From Bacillota bacterium (lineage in GTDB: Bacteria; Bacillota; Clostridia; Christensenellales; Christensenellaceae): a DNA stretch of 64,000 bases. Numbering within the stretch: position 1 is the stretch's first letter; the number at the start of each line of letters is the position of its first letter. Positions 61,934 to 64,000 of the stretch are shown piece after piece. The translations under genes and the position numbers were made by a program. The notes under the pieces are model-generated. The model worked only from the letters and a program-made list of their open reading frames with translations. It did not search any database and was not told where the DNA came from. The stretch lies in contig JAEYKI010000006.1 in the NCBI GenBank assembly GCA_023408315.1, positions 62,001-126,000 of the forward strand, read 5' to 3'.

Positions 61934-62007
61934 GTCAGTTCAAAAAACGGTTGGTATTGGGAATAGTTTCCCTTTACGCAATGATTCAGTTTTATTTAAA
62001 CGCTGTC

Positions 62008-62027
62008 TTACAACATTTCTTTCTCCT
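62008..62027 (-). other. Two-codon ORF in the anfH leader
   Basis: On the minus strand AGGAG is followed, six bases later, by ATG-TTG-TAA (62008-62016). It lies near the 5' end of the predicted leader transcript, about 25 bases after the promoter start point. A ribosome stalling or landing site is possible, but chance is likely. Confidence 0.3.
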
Positions 62028-62041
62028 CTACTGTTTTTATT

Positions 62042-62070
62042 ATTCTATAGCACCAAATTAAACTTGTCAA
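62042..62070 (-). promoter_or_regulatory. Vegetative-type promoter of the anf operon
   Basis: Minus strand TTGACA (62065-62070), 17-bp spacer, TAGAAT (62042-62047), five of six -10 matches. No TGGCAC-N5-TTGC (sigma-54) element was seen, unlike proteobacterial anf promoters. Predicted leader about 180 nt. Confidence 0.7.
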
Positions 62071-62105
62071 TACTAAATAAACAAAAATAAATTAAATGGA
62101 CGATT

Positions 62106-62121
62106 ACGAATACACATTCGT
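62106..62121. promoter_or_regulatory. Palindrome upstream of the anf promoter
   Basis: ACGAAT-ACAC-ATTCGT, a perfect inverted repeat about 35 bp upstream of the -35 box. Possible binding site of an activator or of the adjacent HTH/PBP-like regulator. Confidence 0.4.
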
Positions 62122-62221
62122 CGCTTATAGTTTAATTCCGTTTATCCGGTTTAAACAACTGCTTATTATTTCTTGTCACGCAAATCACCGAAAGCTGCTT
62201 TTTAAACAAAACAATACAAAA

Positions 62222-62249
62222 AGCCCTGAACGCACAGGCAATCAGGGCT
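62222..62249 (-). terminator. Terminator of the HTH/PBP-like regulator gene
   Basis: AGCCCTGA (62222-62229) pairs with TCAGGGCT (62242-62249), followed on the minus strand by TTTTTGTATTGTTTTG. It lies 30 bp beyond the regulator stop and isolates the anf operon. Confidence 0.8.
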
Positions 62250-62281
62250 GTCGGTTTAACTTTTTATTCAGCCGGCTGCTT

Positions 62282-63253
62282 TTATGTTTCCGCTATGATA
62301 TTTCCAATGCCAATCAAATCATATTCTCCCATACCTTCGAGCGCCATTCTGAATTCATTGGAACGCACGGTATCCAAAGTGGCCCGGTAAGCGCGCTTAT
62401 TGATATCTTCTTTTTTGATCACCAAATCATAGCTCTCCTGCTGCAGGGGAATATACTCCAGCCCGGCAAGCAATTTAACGCTCGAACGGGTTCCCAGGCC
62501 AAAATCAGCCCCTCCCCTTGCAACCACGCCGGCAACAGCCAGGTGAGAGAAGCACTCCCTCCTGTAACCGGGCAGACCGGCGGGATCAATGTCCATCAGG
62601 CGCAGCCTTTCATCCAGCAGCACGCGCGTGCCGCTCCCCTTCTCCCGGTTCACAAAGGTGAGGCCCTGGCGTTTCAAATCTTCCCAGGAACTGATTTTCT
62701 GCGGATTTCCGCTTTGCACATAAAAGCCCTGCGTACGTTTGAACAGATGTATCACCACCGCGGAAACCCCCGGCAGCATCCGTTCCACATAGGGTATATT
62801 GTACGTATCTGTCTTGCCGTCCCACAGATGCGCGGAAGCAATGTTTACCTGTTCCTGATACAGCATATAAAGCCCGTTGTAGCTTCCCACATACGAACGC
62901 AATGGGCTTATGGCTTCAACAGACAGGCTCTGCAATTGATTGGCCAGCGTATCCAGCGCGGAATCCTGTCCGCATATAATAAAACCGTTGGTTCGCTGCA
63001 CAGGTTCGTCTATCAGTACGGGAGGCGTTTGTTCCTGCTCAGAAAAGCTTTGGCTGGCCAGTATATGCTGTTCCGTATTTACATTCAACGCGCGCTTCTT
63101 ATAGCTCTCCACTTCCAAATCGCTGATGCGTACCTGGTGCCCAATGCGGTATGCGGCAATCTCGCCGCGTTTAATCATATTATAAACCGTGCTTTTTTTA
63201 ATCTTCAGAATATCCGCAACGTCCTGTGCAGAATATACAATTTCGTTTTTCAC
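62282..63253 (-). CDS. Excisionase-type HTH regulator with PBP-like (PF12727) sensor domain
   Basis: 323 residues. Residues 1-55 (YSAQDVADILKIKKSTVYNMIKRG, RIGHQVRISDLEVESY) are an excisionase/MerR-like helix-turn-helix. From about 95 to 320 is a periplasmic-binding-like domain (SYVGSYNGLYMLYQEQVNIASAHLWDG, TFVNREKGSGTRVLLDERL, DFGLGTRSSVKLL) of the PF12727 type also fused to MoeA-like proteins, which may bind an oxyanion. It is the only regulator next to the anf operon and is transcribed towards it with its own terminator. A molybdate- or tungstate-responsive role is inferred. A 395-codon antisense frame covers it but has no domain. Confidence 0.8.
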   Translation of the reverse strand: MKNEIVYSAQDVADILKIKKSTVYNMIKRGEIAAYRIGHQVRISDLEVESYKKRALNVNTEQHILASQSFSEQEQTPPVLIDEPVQRTNGFIICGQDSALDTLANQLQSLSVEAISPLRSYVGSYNGLYMLYQEQVNIASAHLWDGKTDTYNIPYVERMLPGVSAVVIHLFKRTQGFYVQSGNPQKISSWEDLKRQGLTFVNREKGSGTRVLLDERLRLMDIDPAGLPGYRRECFSHLAVAGVVARGGADFGLGTRSSVKLLAGLEYIPLQQESYDLVIKKEDINKRAYRATLDTVRSNEFRMALEGMGEYDLIGIGNIIAET

Positions 63254-63349
63254 AACAATAAAACCAACTTTAAACCTATTTAATCTACTTTTGTTTATTC
63301 TTATTGATTCTATTATACAATTTTATCTTCGGCGGTTCAAGAATATTTT

Positions 63350-63370
63350 ATATAACGCCTTAATATAACG
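63350..63370. promoter_or_regulatory. Two direct CGTTATAT half-sites upstream of the HTH/PBP-like gene
   Basis: ATATAACG at 63350-63357 and 63363-63370 (minus strand CGTTATAT) repeat with 13-bp spacing. They equal the arm of the ModE-like box at 51195-51218. They lie about 100 bp upstream of the regulator start, fitting autoregulation. Confidence 0.45.
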
Positions 63371-63395
63371 TGGCTCATTAAATTACAAGAGCCAC
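63370..63395 (-). terminator. Stem-loop after hypA
   Basis: GTGGCTC (63370-63376) pairs with GAGCCAC (63389-63395), loop 12 bases. Only a weak T-rich flank on the minus strand, so it may be a partial terminator of the hypA transcript. Confidence 0.45.
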
Positions 63396-63436
63396 AGGTA
63401 TACGCCGGGCTACCTATTTTGGAACACAACCTGCCA

Positions 63437-63775
63437 TTAGCATGCGACGATTTCTTTGATCAGGAACTCACGCCCCCCGAGCAATTCCCACTCGCGTCCG
63501 CCGCAGTCCGGGCAGACTTGCCGGTTTTGAAGCAAATTAAAAACCTTTCCACACCGGCAGCGCCCGTTACCCGGCAGTACCTCTATTTTAAGCCTTGAGT
63601 TTTCTAGCATTGTTCCGTATACAGCAGCCGGGTAACACTGCTCTACATAATAAGGCAATACGCTGGACAGCTCGCCGATCTGCAGCACAATTGTATCTAT
63701 TTTTTTGAGTTGTTGCCTGCGGGCTATATCTTCCACTATGCGCGCAACTTCCGCAACAATGCCCAGTTCATGCAT
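63437..63775 (-). CDS. hypA: Hydrogenase/urease nickel-insertion protein HypA
   Basis: 112 residues from the ATG at 63775; the in-frame upstream codons overlap the previous gene. MHELGIVAEVARIV is the canonical HypA N-terminus with the nickel ligands at the start (M-H-E), and a zinc ribbon follows, CRCG...CPDCGG. It delivers nickel for hydrogenase maturation. No hydrogenase subunit is in the window. It overlaps the end of the iron-sulfur protein gene by eight bases, so the two are coupled. Confidence 0.88.
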   Translation of the reverse strand: MHELGIVAEVARIVEDIARRQQLKKIDTIVLQIGELSSVLPYYVEQCYPAAVYGTMLENSRLKIEVLPGNGRCRCGKVFNLLQNRQVCPDCGGREWELLGGREFLIKEIVAC

Positions 63776-64000
63776 GAGGCTCCTCTTTCCCAAACGCCCT
63801 GCTTATGTTTTTAAGTTTAATTTTAACTTTACGCTTTATTACATGAGGCACTATCGCCTTCTTCATGTCCAGCAGAGACACGCCTTCTCCGTCGTAACAA
63901 CGCTTAAGCGATATCGCCTCAAATTTGCATTTCGTTGTGCACTGGCCGCAGCCCACGCAAAGAAATTCATCCACAACTGCCGCGCCGCACCCCAGGCAGC
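63768..64000 (-). CDS. C-terminal part of an iron-sulfur (ferredoxin-domain) oxidoreductase, 5' end outside window
   Basis: About 77 residues visible; the frame continues past the window edge without a start. It carries a cysteine cluster CLGCG then CVGCGQCTTKC (CX2CX2CX3C), a 4Fe-4S ferredoxin motif, followed by KFEAISLKRCYDGEGVSLLDM and a basic tail. This tail is typical of the C-terminus of GltD-like NAD(P)-binding iron-sulfur flavoproteins of anaerobes. Partner unknown; the overlap with hypA suggests a hydrogenase-related unit. Confidence 0.7.
   Translation of the reverse strand, partial: CLGCGAAVVDEFLCVGCGQCTTKCKFEAISLKRCYDGEGVSLLDMKKAIVPHVIKRKVKIKLKNISRAFGKEEPHA

Noticed and set aside
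61857..62281. Sigma-54 promoter or ANTAR-type two-hairpin antiterminator for anfH
   Set aside because: No TGGCAC-N5-TTGC element, and no pair of hexaloop hairpins with the A1/G4 pattern could be drawn.
61857..62281. ModE-like box at the anf promoter
   Set aside because: No CGTTATAT or complement was found here; a CGCTTATA stretch is only a partial match.
62096..63283. 395-codon plus-strand frame
   Set aside because: It is antisense to the HTH/PBP-like regulator, which has recognisable domains and a terminator; the plus frame has no domain or ribosome binding site.
1..64000. CRISPR arrays, tRNA and rRNA genes
   Set aside because: No regularly spaced repeats, cloverleaf or rRNA-like sequence was recognised by reading; a covariance search was not possible.

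Overview
The window looks like the chromosome of an anaerobic, low-to-medium GC Bacillota of the Clostridia type. The signs are Gram-positive style AGGAGG ribosome binding sites, frequent TTG and GTG starts, lipoprotein substrate-binding proteins, purine-riboswitch and intrinsic-terminator logic, NifI1/NifI2 regulators and an oxygen-sensitive nitrogenase. No rRNA, tRNA or CRISPR array was seen. Both window ends cut through genes. The species cannot be fixed from the sequence.

Layout. (1) 1-6.1 kb: a minus-strand group holding a two-component system, a LarC1-only nickel-insertion protein, a COG0701 permease, an exported DUF362 lipoprotein and an ECF S-component fused to DUF1893. Matching 11-bp direct repeats lie upstream of the lipoprotein operon and of the ECF gene. 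(2) 6.6-18.6 kb: a minus-strand sugar cluster of ribulokinase, an Old-Yellow-Enzyme family oxidoreductase, a ribose-type ABC importer, an SGNH hydrolase, two xylose-isomerase-like TIM-barrel proteins and two paralogous AraC regulators. (3) 18.6-28.5 kb: an IS1182-type transposase remnant, a 1.6-thousand-residue repetitive cell-surface protein, and a SARP-type response regulator with a hybrid sensor kinase. (4) 29-46.8 kb: a second carbohydrate region. On the minus strand it has a FGGY kinase, ribulose-phosphate epimerase, a four-subunit acetoin-dehydrogenase-type 2-oxo acid complex and a SorC regulator. On the plus strand it has an ABC importer with two permeases and DhaK/DhaL. A LacI regulator and an iron-dependent alcohol dehydrogenase follow. 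(5) 47-52.6 kb: a FecBCD/MolABC-like ABC importer with a radical SAM protein and ModD, probably concerned with molybdate or tungstate. (6) 52.7-63.3 kb: an iron-only nitrogenase operon, anfH-nifI1-nifI2-anfD-anfG-anfK-nifB plus accessory genes ending in anfO, preceded by a one-component HTH/PBP-like regulator. (7) 63.4-64 kb: hypA and the end of an iron-sulfur protein.

How it may work together. The nitrogenase region reads as a molybdenum-responsive alternative nitrogenase locus. AnfD carries the FeFe-cofactor ligand pair C257/H423, AnfG is present, and no nifE, nifN or nifV is in the window. The anfH leader has a vegetative-type promoter followed by a strong intrinsic terminator just ahead of the anfH ribosome binding site, which suggests attenuation. 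The MolABC-like transporter has a 24-bp inverted repeat with the architecture of the enterobacterial ModE box, and half-sites of that repeat recur upstream of the HTH/PBP-like regulator. Between modD and this transporter lies a purine-class riboswitch with its own promoter. It carries a G at the position equivalent to U51, and no intact gene lies downstream before the next terminator.
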